Source: Pseudomonadota bacterium (lineage in GTDB: Bacteria; Pseudomonadota; Gammaproteobacteria; Enterobacterales; Enterobacteriaceae). Taken from it: a stretch of DNA of 64,000 nucleotides. The position numbers and the translations under genes were made by a program. Shown here piece by piece: positions 19,975 to 28,087 of the stretch (position 1 is the stretch's first letter; every line of letters starts with the position of its first letter). The stretch is from the NCBI GenBank assembly GCA_018261615.1, contig JAGTSE010000018.1, positions 1 to 64,000 of the forward strand. The letters are read 5' to 3'. Below the pieces are notes generated by a model, which saw only the letters and a program-made list of their open reading frames with translations, did not search any database and had not been told where the DNA came from.

Positions 19975-20694
19975 ATGACGATGACTTCAGCAATTAGCTG
20001 GTACGGAAAACTGCCGAGTGCCGGTGATTTTTTACAGCGCCGCTTTCCCGATGCGCTGCAACGGCAGTGGTCTCACTGGTTTCAGGTGGGGTTGATGAAC
20101 TGGCAAATGAACTGGCAAAAAGAAGAACAGCGCGCCAGCGATCGCCAGTTCGGCAATGCGCCGGTGTGGAATTTTGTTGTCCCGCCCATGCTTGGCGGGC
20201 AGCAAGTGCAGATGGGCTGTCTGTTGCCGGGGCGCGACAGCGTCGGGCGACAGTATCCGATTTGTGCGCTGATGGCGATTAACCCGCTGGAGTGGACGCC
20301 GCGCCATCTGGCGCAGGCGGGCGACTGGTATCAGCAACTGGGCCGTACGCTGCTGCATGCTATCCATAACGGCTACTCGCCGGAACAGCTTGACCAGGCG
20401 CTGCTGTCGATTCCGCCCGTGCAACTGGTTGCGCCGGAATCGCGCTCGGAAATCCTTGATGTGATCGGTTACGAAGGCGACGGTGAATCGACCATTGGCT
20501 GGAATCAGGCCGCCGAATGTTTTGACCCGCTGCGCCAGATCAGTTTCTGGTGGACCAACCGCAGCGACGGTTATCCACTCTATACACACGTACACAGCGG
20601 CAATTTTACCGGGCAGCTCTTTACGCTGCTGTTTGATCCGGCGGGAGGCGCAAGACCTGGTCGCCACGGTCTTTACCCACCGATGTTTGAATAA
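19975..20694 (+). CDS. tagF: T6SS regulator TagF
   Basis: TagF holds T6SS off post-translationally by acting against the FHA protein; release is linked to the PpkA/PppA phosphorylation switch present in this locus. The 239-residue protein opens with the family pattern SWYGKLPSAGDFLQRRFP, followed by WNFVVPPMLGGQQVQMGCLLPGRDSVGR split over about residues 60-90, and the C-terminal SFWWTNRSDGYPLYTHVHSG. ATG 19975 is chosen because AAGGA lies 8 bases before it; the reading opens 27 bp earlier inside tssM. It is a stand-alone TagF, not fused to PppA. Confidence 0.94.
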   Translation: MTMTSAISWYGKLPSAGDFLQRRFPDALQRQWSHWFQVGLMNWQMNWQKEEQRASDRQFGNAPVWNFVVPPMLGGQQVQMGCLLPGRDSVGRQYPICALMAINPLEWTPRHLAQAGDWYQQLGRTLLHAIHNGYSPEQLDQALLSIPPVQLVAPESRSEILDVIGYEGDGESTIGWNQAAECFDPLRQISFWWTNRSDGYPLYTHVHSGNFTGQLFTLLFDPAGGARPGRHGLYPPMFE

Positions 20695-20705
20695 GCAGGT
20701 TGCGG

Positions 20706-21719
20706 ATGACGATTGACTCTTTACTGGCTCCGGTCACCCCGGAGCAACCGTGCGGCGAGAATCTGGAATATGACGCCGACTTCCAGGCAATGGAACAGGC
20801 CAGTCTCGGTAAAGCCGAGCAGCAGTTCGGCAGCACGATCATTCCTGCCGAACCCGCCGACTGGAACCGCGTGGAAAAACTGGCCACCTCGCTGCTGGAA
20901 CGCACGAAAGATATTCGCGTCATGCTGGCGCTGACCCATGCATGGACGCGCCGCCGTGGGCTGGAAGGCTACGCAGACGGTCTGTTGATGCTGGGTCAGG
21001 CACTGGCACTGTACTGGGATCAGCTCTGGCCGTCACTTAACGATGGTGGTGAATTCGATCCCTTCTACCGCATTAATGCGCTGGCTGCGCTGAGCGACAA
21101 ATCTACGCTCACCACCACACTGCGCCAGTCAATACTGTTACGCAGCAATGGCGATGAGCTGAACGTACGCGATGCACAGGCGCTGCTGGATGGCAGCAAA
21201 ACCGAATGCGCGGGTTACCCGGGCGGTCGGGTGCGTTTGATTGATGAACTGGTACGCGGCGGTCAGTCCGGTATTGAAGCTATCGGGCAGATTGAAGGGC
21301 GCCTGCAAACCATCCGTACATGGCTGCTGGAACAACTGGGCGAAAGCGGGGTGCCGGAAATGGAACAATTACTGAAAACGGTCAACATGATTGCCGGAGC
21401 AAGCCGGGCTTCCCGTGGCGATGAGCAGCCAGCGCCGTCCGCAGGGGAGGAGCAAAAAAGCCCGACACCGCAGGCGGTAGCCGTACCGCTCGCGTCGCAC
21501 GCCGACTGGCGTTCGGCGCAGGTAACGACACGCGCCGATGCACAGTTGATGCTGGAGAAAGTGAAGCAATACTTTACTCAGCATGAACCGAGCCACCCGG
21601 CACCGCTGATGATCGATCGCGTACAGCGATTAATTGAACTCGATTTTATGGAAATTATTCGCGATCTGGCGCCCGACGGCGTAAGCCAGTTGCAAAACAT
21701 CTTTGGGCGTCAGGAGTGA
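20706..21719 (+). CDS. tssA: T6SS protein TssA (ImpA-type)
   Basis: TssA docks with the baseplate and helps sheath and tube extend together. The 337-residue protein has an N-terminal ImpA_N domain: LLAPVTPEQPCGENLEYDAD, then SLLERTKDIRVMLALTHAW and GLEGYADGLLMLGQALALYWD. The C-terminal part has the block EPSHPAPLMIDRVQRLIELD and the ending DGVSQLQNIFGRQE. It is the short form, with no large extra domain. ATG 20706 is chosen over the in-frame TTG at 20700. Confidence 0.94.
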   Translation: MTIDSLLAPVTPEQPCGENLEYDADFQAMEQASLGKAEQQFGSTIIPAEPADWNRVEKLATSLLERTKDIRVMLALTHAWTRRRGLEGYADGLLMLGQALALYWDQLWPSLNDGGEFDPFYRINALAALSDKSTLTTTLRQSILLRSNGDELNVRDAQALLDGSKTECAGYPGGRVRLIDELVRGGQSGIEAIGQIEGRLQTIRTWLLEQLGESGVPEMEQLLKTVNMIAGASRASRGDEQPAPSAGEEQKSPTPQAVAVPLASHADWRSAQVTTRADAQLMLEKVKQYFTQHEPSHPAPLMIDRVQRLIELDFMEIIRDLAPDGVSQLQNIFGRQE

Positions 21720-21793
21720 CGCGTACTGTGTTATGACGACAGGCGCGTCGCCGGCCGTCAAACCTTCACCGCGCATATTTGATGGAGAACATC

Positions 21794-22318
21794 ATGCCAA
21801 TAAGTAACAGTGGTCAAAAATTTATCGCCCGCAACCGCGCGCCGCGCGTACAGATTGAGTACGACGTGGAAGTTTATGGCGCAGAGCGCAAAATCCAGCT
21901 TCCGTTTGTGATGGGCGTTATGGCGGATCTGGTCGGGAAACCGGTGGAGAACTTACCGTCTATTGAGGAGCGTAAATTCCTCGAGATCGATGTCGACAAT
22001 TTCGATGAGCGTATGAAAGCGCTGAAACCACGCGTCGCCTTCAACGTGGATAACACGCTGACGAGCGAAGGCCAGTTGAACGTTGATCTCACTTTCGACA
22101 GCATGGATGACTTTTTGCCGGATGCCATCGCCCGCAAAGTCGAACCGCTGAACAAACTGCTGGAAGCTCGCACCCAGCTTTCCAACCTACTGACCTATAT
22201 GGACGGGAAAAACGGCGCTGAAGAGCTGATCGCAAAAGTATTGCAGGATCCGACACTGCTGAAATCCCTTAGCCAGTTGCCGAACAGCGACGAGAACGCG
22301 CAAGGTAAAGAGGAGTAA
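21794..22318 (+). CDS. tssB: T6SS sheath small subunit TssB (VipA)
   Basis: TssB forms the contractile sheath together with TssC. The 174-residue protein has the conserved RAPRVQIEYDVEVYGAERKI and LPFVMGVMADLVGK, then ERKFLEIDVDNFDERMKALK and LDLTFDSMDDFLPD-like VDLTFDSMDDFLPDAI. ATG 21794 is chosen because GGAG ends six bases upstream; an in-frame ATG at 21782 is the alternative. A spacer of about 75 bp separates it from tssA, and tssC follows after 3 bp. Confidence 0.96.
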   Translation: MPISNSGQKFIARNRAPRVQIEYDVEVYGAERKIQLPFVMGVMADLVGKPVENLPSIEERKFLEIDVDNFDERMKALKPRVAFNVDNTLTSEGQLNVDLTFDSMDDFLPDAIARKVEPLNKLLEARTQLSNLLTYMDGKNGAEELIAKVLQDPTLLKSLSQLPNSDENAQGKEE

Positions 22319-22321
22319 ACC

Positions 22322-23821
22322 ATGAGCAATCCTTCGCAACAACATGAACAGCAGGGCGCCCAGGTTTTCAGTCAGGACGAATTTAGCTCGCTGCTAAACA
22401 AAGAGTTCCGCCCGAAAACCGACCAGGCGCGTTCTGCGGTAGAAAGCGCGGTGAAAACACTGGCGCAGCAGGCGCTGGAAAATACCGTAACGTTCTCCAA
22501 CGATACCTACCGCACCATTCAGAACCTGATTGCCGGTATCGATGAGAAACTGTCGCAGCAGATTAACCAGATTATCCACCACGAAGAGTTTCAGAAACTG
22601 GAGAGCGCCTGGCGCGGTCTGAGCCATCTGGTGAATAACACTGAAACTGATGAGATGCTAAAAATCCGCTTTATGAGCATCTCCAAGCAGGAACTGGGCC
22701 GTAACCTGAAGCGTTTTAAAGGCGTCGGCTGGGATCAGAGCCCTATCTTCAAAAAAATCTATGAAGAAGAATACGGTCAATTCGGCGGCGAACCGTTTGG
22801 TTGCCTGGTGGGCGATTACTACTTCGACCACAGCCCGCAGGATGTTGAACTGCTCGGTGAGATGGCGCGTATTGGCGCGGCGGCACACTGTCCGTTTATC
22901 ACTGGCACCGCGCCAAGCGTGATGCAGATGGAGTCCTGGCAGGAGCTAGCGAACCCGCGCGATCTGACGAAAATCTTCCAGAACACCGAATACGCCGCCT
23001 GGCGTTCACTGCGTGAGTCAGAAGATGCCCGTTACTTAGGTCTGGTGATGCCGCGCTTCCTCTCCCGGTTGCCGTACGGCATTCGCACTAACCCGGTAGA
23101 TAGCTTCGATTTTGAAGAAGAGACCGATGGAGCGAACCACAACAACTATACCTGGGCCAACGCCGCTTACGCGATGGCGACCAATATCAACCGTTCCTTT
23201 AAAGAGTACGGCTGGTGCACATCCATTCGCGGCGTCGAATCTGGCGGTGCCGTGGAAAATCTGCCGTGCCACACCTTCCCGAGCGACGATGGCGGCGTGG
23301 ACATGAAGTGCCCGACTGAAATCGCCATCAGCGATCGCCGTGAAGCGGAACTGGCGAAAAACGGCTTTATGCCACTGATCCACCGTAAAAACTCTGACTT
23401 CGCCGCCTTTATCGGCGCGCAGTCGCTGCAAAAACCAACCGAATACCACGATGCCGATGCCACCGCCAACGCGCGTCTGGCTTCTCGTCTGCCGTATCTC
23501 TTCGCTTGTTGCCGTTTTGCGCATTACCTGAAGTGCATTGTACGCGACAAAATTGGCTCCTTTCGCGAGCGAGACGAAATGGAACGCTGGCTGAACGATT
23601 GGGTGATGAACTACGTCGACGGCGATCCGGCGAATTCCTCACAGGAAACCAAAGCGCGTAAACCGCTGGCAGCAGCCGAAGTGCAGGTGCAGGAGATCGA
23701 GGACAACCCTGGTTACTACGCAGCGAAATTCTTCCTGCGTCCACACTACCAGTTGGAAGGCCTGACCGTGTCGCTGCGTCTGGTATCGAAACTGCCGTCG
23801 CTGAAAACCAAAGAGGCGTAA
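22322..23821 (+). CDS. tssC: T6SS sheath large subunit TssC (VipB)
   Basis: TssC is the large sheath subunit; sheath contraction fires the Hcp tube, and ClpV disassembles the contracted form. At 499 residues it has family length. Diagnostic blocks are LESAWRGLSHLVNNTETDEM, YEEEYGQFGGEPFGCLVGDY, CPFITGTAPSVMQM and ARLASRLPYLFACCRFAHYL. The C-terminal PGYYAAKFFLRPHYQLEGLT is intact. A strong ribosome site (AAAGAGGAG) precedes it. A short hairpin with poor T tract follows at about 23829-23849. Confidence 0.97.
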   Translation: MSNPSQQHEQQGAQVFSQDEFSSLLNKEFRPKTDQARSAVESAVKTLAQQALENTVTFSNDTYRTIQNLIAGIDEKLSQQINQIIHHEEFQKLESAWRGLSHLVNNTETDEMLKIRFMSISKQELGRNLKRFKGVGWDQSPIFKKIYEEEYGQFGGEPFGCLVGDYYFDHSPQDVELLGEMARIGAAAHCPFITGTAPSVMQMESWQELANPRDLTKIFQNTEYAAWRSLRESEDARYLGLVMPRFLSRLPYGIRTNPVDSFDFEEETDGANHNNYTWANAAYAMATNINRSFKEYGWCTSIRGVESGGAVENLPCHTFPSDDGGVDMKCPTEIAISDRREAELAKNGFMPLIHRKNSDFAAFIGAQSLQKPTEYHDADATANARLASRLPYLFACCRFAHYLKCIVRDKIGSFRERDEMERWLNDWVMNYVDGDPANSSQETKARKPLAAAEVQVQEIEDNPGYYAAKFFLRPHYQLEGLTVSLRLVSKLPSLKTKEA

Positions 23822-23953
23822 GCAGAGGTGCCGCAGGCGGGGAGTCTGCGGTCCTTAATAGCATTCGGCCGACAATTAATCGTTCGGACGCGGTTATTTC
23901 AATGCGCCGAATACGAATTACACAACGACCAGAGCCAGTTTTTGGGAGTTGCC

Positions 23954-24379
23954 ATGAGAATCGCTTGTTTCGGTTTGTTATTGGTGTGCAACAGTGTCCT
24001 GGCAGATCAGAAAGAAGACCCGATGGCCTTCATTAAAAATATGCCCTACACGCAAGTGGTGAAGGATATGACGCTTGCACGCTGCATTGCGCAGGTTGCC
24101 GATCCGAAATCGCTATACTCGCTGGACGCGGCACGAAGCGCAAACGCGATGCGGGAATGGATGCCGTTCGATATTGAAAATGGTGATGCAAAAATTAATG
24201 CTTTAATCAACCAGTTCAAAGGGGCGACGCATCAATTCCATACGGAAAGTCCGCAAAATGTTAAAGGACTGACGCTAAACTGCCTGCGTTTATACCATAG
24301 CCCTGAGCTGGATCAGCTGGCGAAAGAGGTGCTGCTGAAAAATTCGCATCACACCTGGCAACAGGACAATCCGAATTAA
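23954..24379 (+). CDS. Tai4-like T6SS immunity protein without a cognate effector
   Basis: The 141-residue secreted protein has a signal peptide (MRIACFGLLLVCNSVLA) and resembles the Tai4 family, periplasmic inhibitors of Tae4 murein amidases. The resemblance rests on TLARCIAQ, SANAMREW, the block KINALINQF and the C-terminal LNCLRLYHSPELDQLAKEV; the two Cys in the mature part may pair. Tai4 genes normally sit beside tae4. Here the flanks are tssC and hcp, and the 132 bp before and 349 bp after contain no amidase, so this is an orphan immunity gene. The family assignment is from memory of the pattern. ATG 23954 starts the signal peptide. Confidence 0.75.
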   Translation: MRIACFGLLLVCNSVLADQKEDPMAFIKNMPYTQVVKDMTLARCIAQVADPKSLYSLDAARSANAMREWMPFDIENGDAKINALINQFKGATHQFHTESPQNVKGLTLNCLRLYHSPELDQLAKEVLLKNSHHTWQQDNPN

Positions 24380-24436
24380 CGTTACCCCCGTGAGCAAATA
24401 CTGTGCCGCGAAGCAGAGTGAAAATAACCGAATTCT

Positions 24437-24455
24437 TTCCCTCATTGCGAGGGAA
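24437..24455. terminator. Hairpin downstream of the Tai4-like gene
   Basis: A perfect 7-bp stem (TTCCCTC / GAGGGAA) with an ATTGC loop lies about 57 bp after the immunity gene. It is followed by TGAGTGTTT rather than a clean T run, so it may act as an mRNA 3' stabiliser or weak terminator before the hcp unit. Confidence 0.45.
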
Positions 24456-24555
24456 TGAGTGTTTCTGAACAGATAGTTCATCTTTTCAGAAATAAACGAG
24501 GCAGAGGTAAAATATGGAAGGTTTTATTCGGCCCCATGCTTACCCGTTTGCCATA

Positions 24556-24682
24556 TATACTCGTCATACTTCAAGTTGCATGTGCGTTGGCTTTCCTCGC
24601 TCACCCAGTCACTTACTTGAGTAAGCTCCTGGGGATTCACTGCGTCGCCGCCTTCCTGCAACTCGAATTATTTAGGGTATAA
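24556..24682. repeat. ERIC element upstream of hcp
   Basis: This stretch of about 127 bp is an enterobacterial repetitive intergenic consensus (ERIC) element. It has the diagnostic GTAAGCTCCTGGGGATTCAC and, just before it, a close version of the other conserved arm (CTCACCCAGTCACTTACTT), framed by ATACTCGTCATACTTCAAG and CAACTCGAATTATTTAGGGT. ERICs form long imperfect hairpins in RNA. It sits between the Tai4-like gene and hcp, 47 bp before the hcp start, so the hcp promoter either lies in the last 47 bp or inside or upstream of the repeat. Confidence 0.92.
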
Positions 24683-24728
24683 GCGCTTTTTCGAAAGCAA
24701 TATTTATCATTAACGAAGAGTAAATATT

Positions 24729-25211
24729 ATGGCTATTGATATGTTTCTGAAGGTCGATGGAGTTACGGGTGAATCTAAAGATTCTAACCACACCGGCTGG
24801 ACTGATATCACATCTTTTTCCTGGGGGGCTTCACAACCTGGAAACATGAGCGTTGGCGGTGGCGGCGGTGCCGGTAAAGTCAATTTTAATGACCTGCATG
24901 TTAACGCACTCATTGATAAATCCACGACGGCTATCCTGAAACACTGCGCCAGCGGTAAGCACCTGGCTAAGGTTGAGCTTTCCGTCTGCAAAGCCGGTGG
25001 TCAGCAGGTTGAATACGCACGTATCACGCTGGAAGATGTGTTGGTGACGTCTGTTCAGTACACCGGTGCGGATAACGGCGACACCGTGGGTGTGACCTAT
25101 GCATTCCAGGCTGCGAAAGTGAAACAGCAGTACTGGGAGCAGTCCTCATCCGGCGGTAAAGGTGCTGAAACCAGCTCTGGCTGGAACATTAAAGAAAACA
25201 AAGAAGCGTAA
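24729..25211 (+). CDS. hcp: T6SS tube protein Hcp (TssD)
   Basis: Hcp hexamers stack into the tube expelled by sheath contraction and can carry small effectors in the lumen. The 160-residue protein shows the family: AIDMFLKVDGVTGESKDSNH, ITSFSWGASQPG, LHVNALIDKSTTAILKHC, and QQVEYARITLEDVLVTSVQ. It has a Gly loop (VGGGGGAG) and a short Ser/Gly-rich C-terminal tail with no extra toxin domain. It has its own leader, with an ERIC upstream and a hairpin downstream, consistent with separate high expression. Confidence 0.96.
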   Translation: MAIDMFLKVDGVTGESKDSNHTGWTDITSFSWGASQPGNMSVGGGGGAGKVNFNDLHVNALIDKSTTAILKHCASGKHLAKVELSVCKAGGQQVEYARITLEDVLVTSVQYTGADNGDTVGVTYAFQAAKVKQQYWEQSSSGGKGAETSSGWNIKENKEA

Positions 25212-25491
25212 GGCTGCTGTTTTTTTGACGCGCACTACGGCAGGCACAGGGCAGCGGCTCTGTGCCTGTATCTCAAAGATGTTGTATCTGATGTCTGACA
25301 AAAAAGTTATTTCTCGGCTCACTCCACGCAGGGCGAGTTTATGGCGCATCACCAGAAATAATGAATGCGTGTAGTAACGGAATAGGTTCGAAGAAAGAAT
25401 CTGTAACTGGAAACCGTCCAGGTATTCAAACGCAGCCGTTTTAGCTAAAGCGGCGCCGTTTGAGTGCACATAACTCCAGCAGGAATATGCT
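25212..25491. other. Gap between hcp and tagH
   Basis: These 280 bp hold no credible gene. Visible is a hairpin at 25241-25268 (CAGGCACA / TGTGCCTG, extendable by a G-C pair), about 30 bp after the hcp stop and preceded by a T run at 25220-25227. It has no T run after it, so it is more likely an RNA 3' stabiliser or partial terminator that lets hcp mRNA outnumber the downstream message. The tagH ribosome site AGGA lies at 25481-25484. Confidence 0.5.
25241..25268 (+). terminator. Hairpin after hcp
   Basis: Inverted arms CAGGCACA and TGTGCCTG enclose about 12 bases. No downstream T run follows, so this is a possible attenuator or mRNA-stabilising structure rather than a full intrinsic terminator. 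Confidence 0.4.
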
Positions 25492-27276
25492 ATGCGATTC
25501 ACGATTATTACCAGTAAACCCGGTCATCAGCCGCCGCAAAGCTGCTGCGACTTTTATCCACCTGGCGGCACTATCGGCCGCGGCACTGATAACAACCTGG
25601 TGCTGCCGGATAACGACCGCTCCATTTCTCGCTTGCAGGCGATTGTTCATATCGCCGGTAATGGCGAGTGTCGCATCACCAATCGCGGCAATGTGACCCG
25701 CGTAGTGCTGAATGATATTCCCCTGGAACGTGGCCGTCAGGTCGAATTGCAGGATGGCGATATTCTGGGCATTGATGAATACCGTATCGAAGTTACCGAG
25801 CTGATTCAGGATACGCAGCCGGTAAGCCGTATGGCGGAGGAGATGTACCCGAAGCATGTTCAGCCGCAAGTGGCTAAACCTGCGCCTGCCCCGGCGGCGA
25901 AAAGCGTAGCGGAAAACGCCCCGGCGTCAGTGCCAACGGAAATCTGGGACAGCCTGATGCAGGAATTCTCCATCTCCGACAGCATCTCCAGCAACCGGGC
26001 GAAAACGCCGGAAGCGCAAAATCTCAACCCTTTTGCCGCGCCGAAAGAGCCTGAACGTAACCCGGAGGATCCGCTCTCGCTGTTGAATAACAACGAACCG
26101 TTGGTGACGCCGAAAACCCTCGCCTCCGATCAGCTGTTTAACGATGAACAGCTTTTTAAAAATGACAGCATCTTTAACGACGTTACGCCATCCGCACTGG
26201 TGCCTCCGCTCGAGCGGGCCGCACAAAAACCTGCGCCGGAAGTGGATGAACTGGATCCGCTGGCGCTGTTTGGCGGCAGTAGCACGTCGGCGGCACGCAG
26301 CGACGATCCGCTTGGGCTGCTAAGCGGCGCAGTGCCGCTGGCGCATGCGGATGAGATTGTTCCGGCGAAACCCGCCGAGTCTGTTATCCCCGATCCGCAC
26401 GGCGTGACGCCGCCGCAACAGCCACAGCCGATCATCACCGAACTACGCGCGGAAGATCTCAGCACCACGCCGCTGTTTGTCGATGGAGAATCGGATCCGG
26501 TGTCGGAGCCGCAGGATTATGCGGGTATCACCCTGCCGACGCCGCAAGCGGTACAGCGCAGCGCGGCGCAAACGCCGAAAGGGCGCCTGCGTATCGATCC
26601 ACTCCAGAGCAACGACGCGCGAAGTACGCCAGCCGTCAGCAATGGCGACAGCAGCGATGTGCTGAAAGGCGAGTTGCTGGACGCGTTACTGGAAGGCATG
26701 GGGCTTGGCGATATGCAACCAGTACCGCAGTTTGATAAAGAGAATATGCGCCAGCTTGGCCAGATGCTGAGCATGTTTTCCCAGGGTACCGTTGCGCTGT
26801 TGTCCTCGCGCTCGATTCTGAAACGCGGCGTTAAAGCCGATATGACGATGGTGCTGGATGACGCCAACAACCCGTTCAAGCTGTTGCCGTCGGGCAAAAC
26901 CGTGCTGATGCAGATGTTTGGTACGCGGATGCCAGGCTTTATGCCGCCGAAAAAATCGGTGCGTGATGCGTTGATCGATTTACAGGCGCACCAGCTAGGC
27001 ATGATCTCCGGGATCCGTGCGATTATCGCCGCGATGTTGCAGTCGTTTAACCCGGAACAACTGGAAGATGACGCCAAACGCGACGGCGCCACTGCGCGTC
27101 TCGGCATGCTCTCGAACCGTAGAGCCGCCCTGTGGGATTACTTTGTGCGTACCTACGCGCAAACGGCGGGTGAAATTGACGATGACTTCCATACTCTGTT
27201 TGGCGAAGCGTTCCTTCACGCTTATGACGTGGAGGTTAACCAGTACAAAGACTCACAAAGCGGATCGGAAGAATGA
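25492..27276 (+). CDS. tagH: T6SS FHA-domain protein TagH
   Basis: The FHA protein is phosphorylated by PpkA and so promotes T6SS assembly; PppA reverses this. The 594-residue protein has an N-terminal FHA domain (about residues 1-110) with GGTIGRGTDNNLVLPD, the phospho-Thr-binding SISRLQAIV loop and ITNRGNVTRV. A long Pro/Ala-rich linker follows (about 120-390), then a C-terminal TagH domain of about 190 residues (LLDALLEGMGLGD, FMPPKKSVRDALIDLQAHQL, VRTYAQTAGEIDDDFHTLFG). AGGA precedes the ATG. The stop overlaps the start of pppA by 4 bp, indicating translational coupling. Confidence 0.94.
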   Translation: MRFTIITSKPGHQPPQSCCDFYPPGGTIGRGTDNNLVLPDNDRSISRLQAIVHIAGNGECRITNRGNVTRVVLNDIPLERGRQVELQDGDILGIDEYRIEVTELIQDTQPVSRMAEEMYPKHVQPQVAKPAPAPAAKSVAENAPASVPTEIWDSLMQEFSISDSISSNRAKTPEAQNLNPFAAPKEPERNPEDPLSLLNNNEPLVTPKTLASDQLFNDEQLFKNDSIFNDVTPSALVPPLERAAQKPAPEVDELDPLALFGGSSTSAARSDDPLGLLSGAVPLAHADEIVPAKPAESVIPDPHGVTPPQQPQPIITELRAEDLSTTPLFVDGESDPVSEPQDYAGITLPTPQAVQRSAAQTPKGRLRIDPLQSNDARSTPAVSNGDSSDVLKGELLDALLEGMGLGDMQPVPQFDKENMRQLGQMLSMFSQGTVALLSSRSILKRGVKADMTMVLDDANNPFKLLPSGKTVLMQMFGTRMPGFMPPKKSVRDALIDLQAHQLGMISGIRAIIAAMLQSFNPEQLEDDAKRDGATARLGMLSNRRAALWDYFVRTYAQTAGEIDDDFHTLFGEAFLHAYDVEVNQYKDSQSGSEE

Positions 27277-28067
27277 ATATCAGCACGGCCTCCATATCCC
27301 GACAGGGCGAACGTGCCAGTAATCAGGATCAGACCGGGGAAAACATCGGCGAACGTGCCGCCTGCTTTGTGGTATGTGATGGTATCGCCGGGTTACCCGG
27401 CGGTGACGTAGCGGCTGCACTGGCGCGTAATACTATCATCGGCCGGTTTGATGGCGATGAGCACCTGAATGCCCAGTACATTCGTCAGTACGTCAACGAT
27501 GCTAACCGTGCTATCCGTGAAGAGCAGAAAGCGGTGCGGGATTATCACCGCATGGGCACGACCATGGTAAGTCTGTTTATCGACCGGGATTATCAGCTTG
27601 CCTACTGGGCACACGCGGGCGACAGCCGCCTGTATCTCTTTCGTCGCGGCTGGCTCTATCATGTCACCACTGACCACAGCCTGGTGCAGCAGATGAAAGA
27701 TGCCGGGCACCAGACCGAAGGCATCAACAGCAACTTGCTCTACTTTGCGCTGGGGCTTGGTAAAGATGAACGCGAGCCAAGCTACAGCGACGTGGTGCCA
27801 ATTGAAGATGGCGATGCCTTTCTGCTCTGTACTGATGGCTTCTGGCACAGCGTCAGTGAAGAGCAGATGCAACAGTCGCTGCATATGGTGAATACGCCGG
27901 ATGAGTGGCTGACGCTGATGAATCAAATCCTGCTGAAAAACAGTGTCGGGGCGCAGACCCAGCAGGACAACTATAGCGCCGTAGCGGTGTGGATGGGTAC
28001 GCCTCAGGAGACAACGCTACTGCATACGCTCTCTGAAGCCGCCCAGTTTTTCCCTCTTCGTGATTGA
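27273..28067 (+). CDS. pppA: PP2C-family phosphatase PppA of the T6SS switch
   Basis: PppA dephosphorylates the FHA protein, opposing PpkA. The 264-residue PP2C enzyme carries the metal-binding aspartates in VVCDGIAGLPGGDVAA, AHAGDSRLYLFR and LLCTDGFWHSVSEEQ, with QQDNYSAVAVWMG near the C-terminus completing the site. No signal or membrane segment is seen, so it is cytoplasmic. Its ATG overlaps the tagH stop (ATGA). Confidence 0.94.
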   Translation: MNISTASISRQGERASNQDQTGENIGERAACFVVCDGIAGLPGGDVAAALARNTIIGRFDGDEHLNAQYIRQYVNDANRAIREEQKAVRDYHRMGTTMVSLFIDRDYQLAYWAHAGDSRLYLFRRGWLYHVTTDHSLVQQMKDAGHQTEGINSNLLYFALGLGKDEREPSYSDVVPIEDGDAFLLCTDGFWHSVSEEQMQQSLHMVNTPDEWLTLMNQILLKNSVGAQTQQDNYSAVAVWMGTPQETTLLHTLSEAAQFFPLRD

Positions 28068-28087
28068 TACAGCTTACAAGGACTTTT

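Noticed and set aside
24455..24682. Short plus-strand open frame before hcp
   Set aside because: Most of it is the ERIC repeat, which often shows chance open frames; the sequence is not protein-like.
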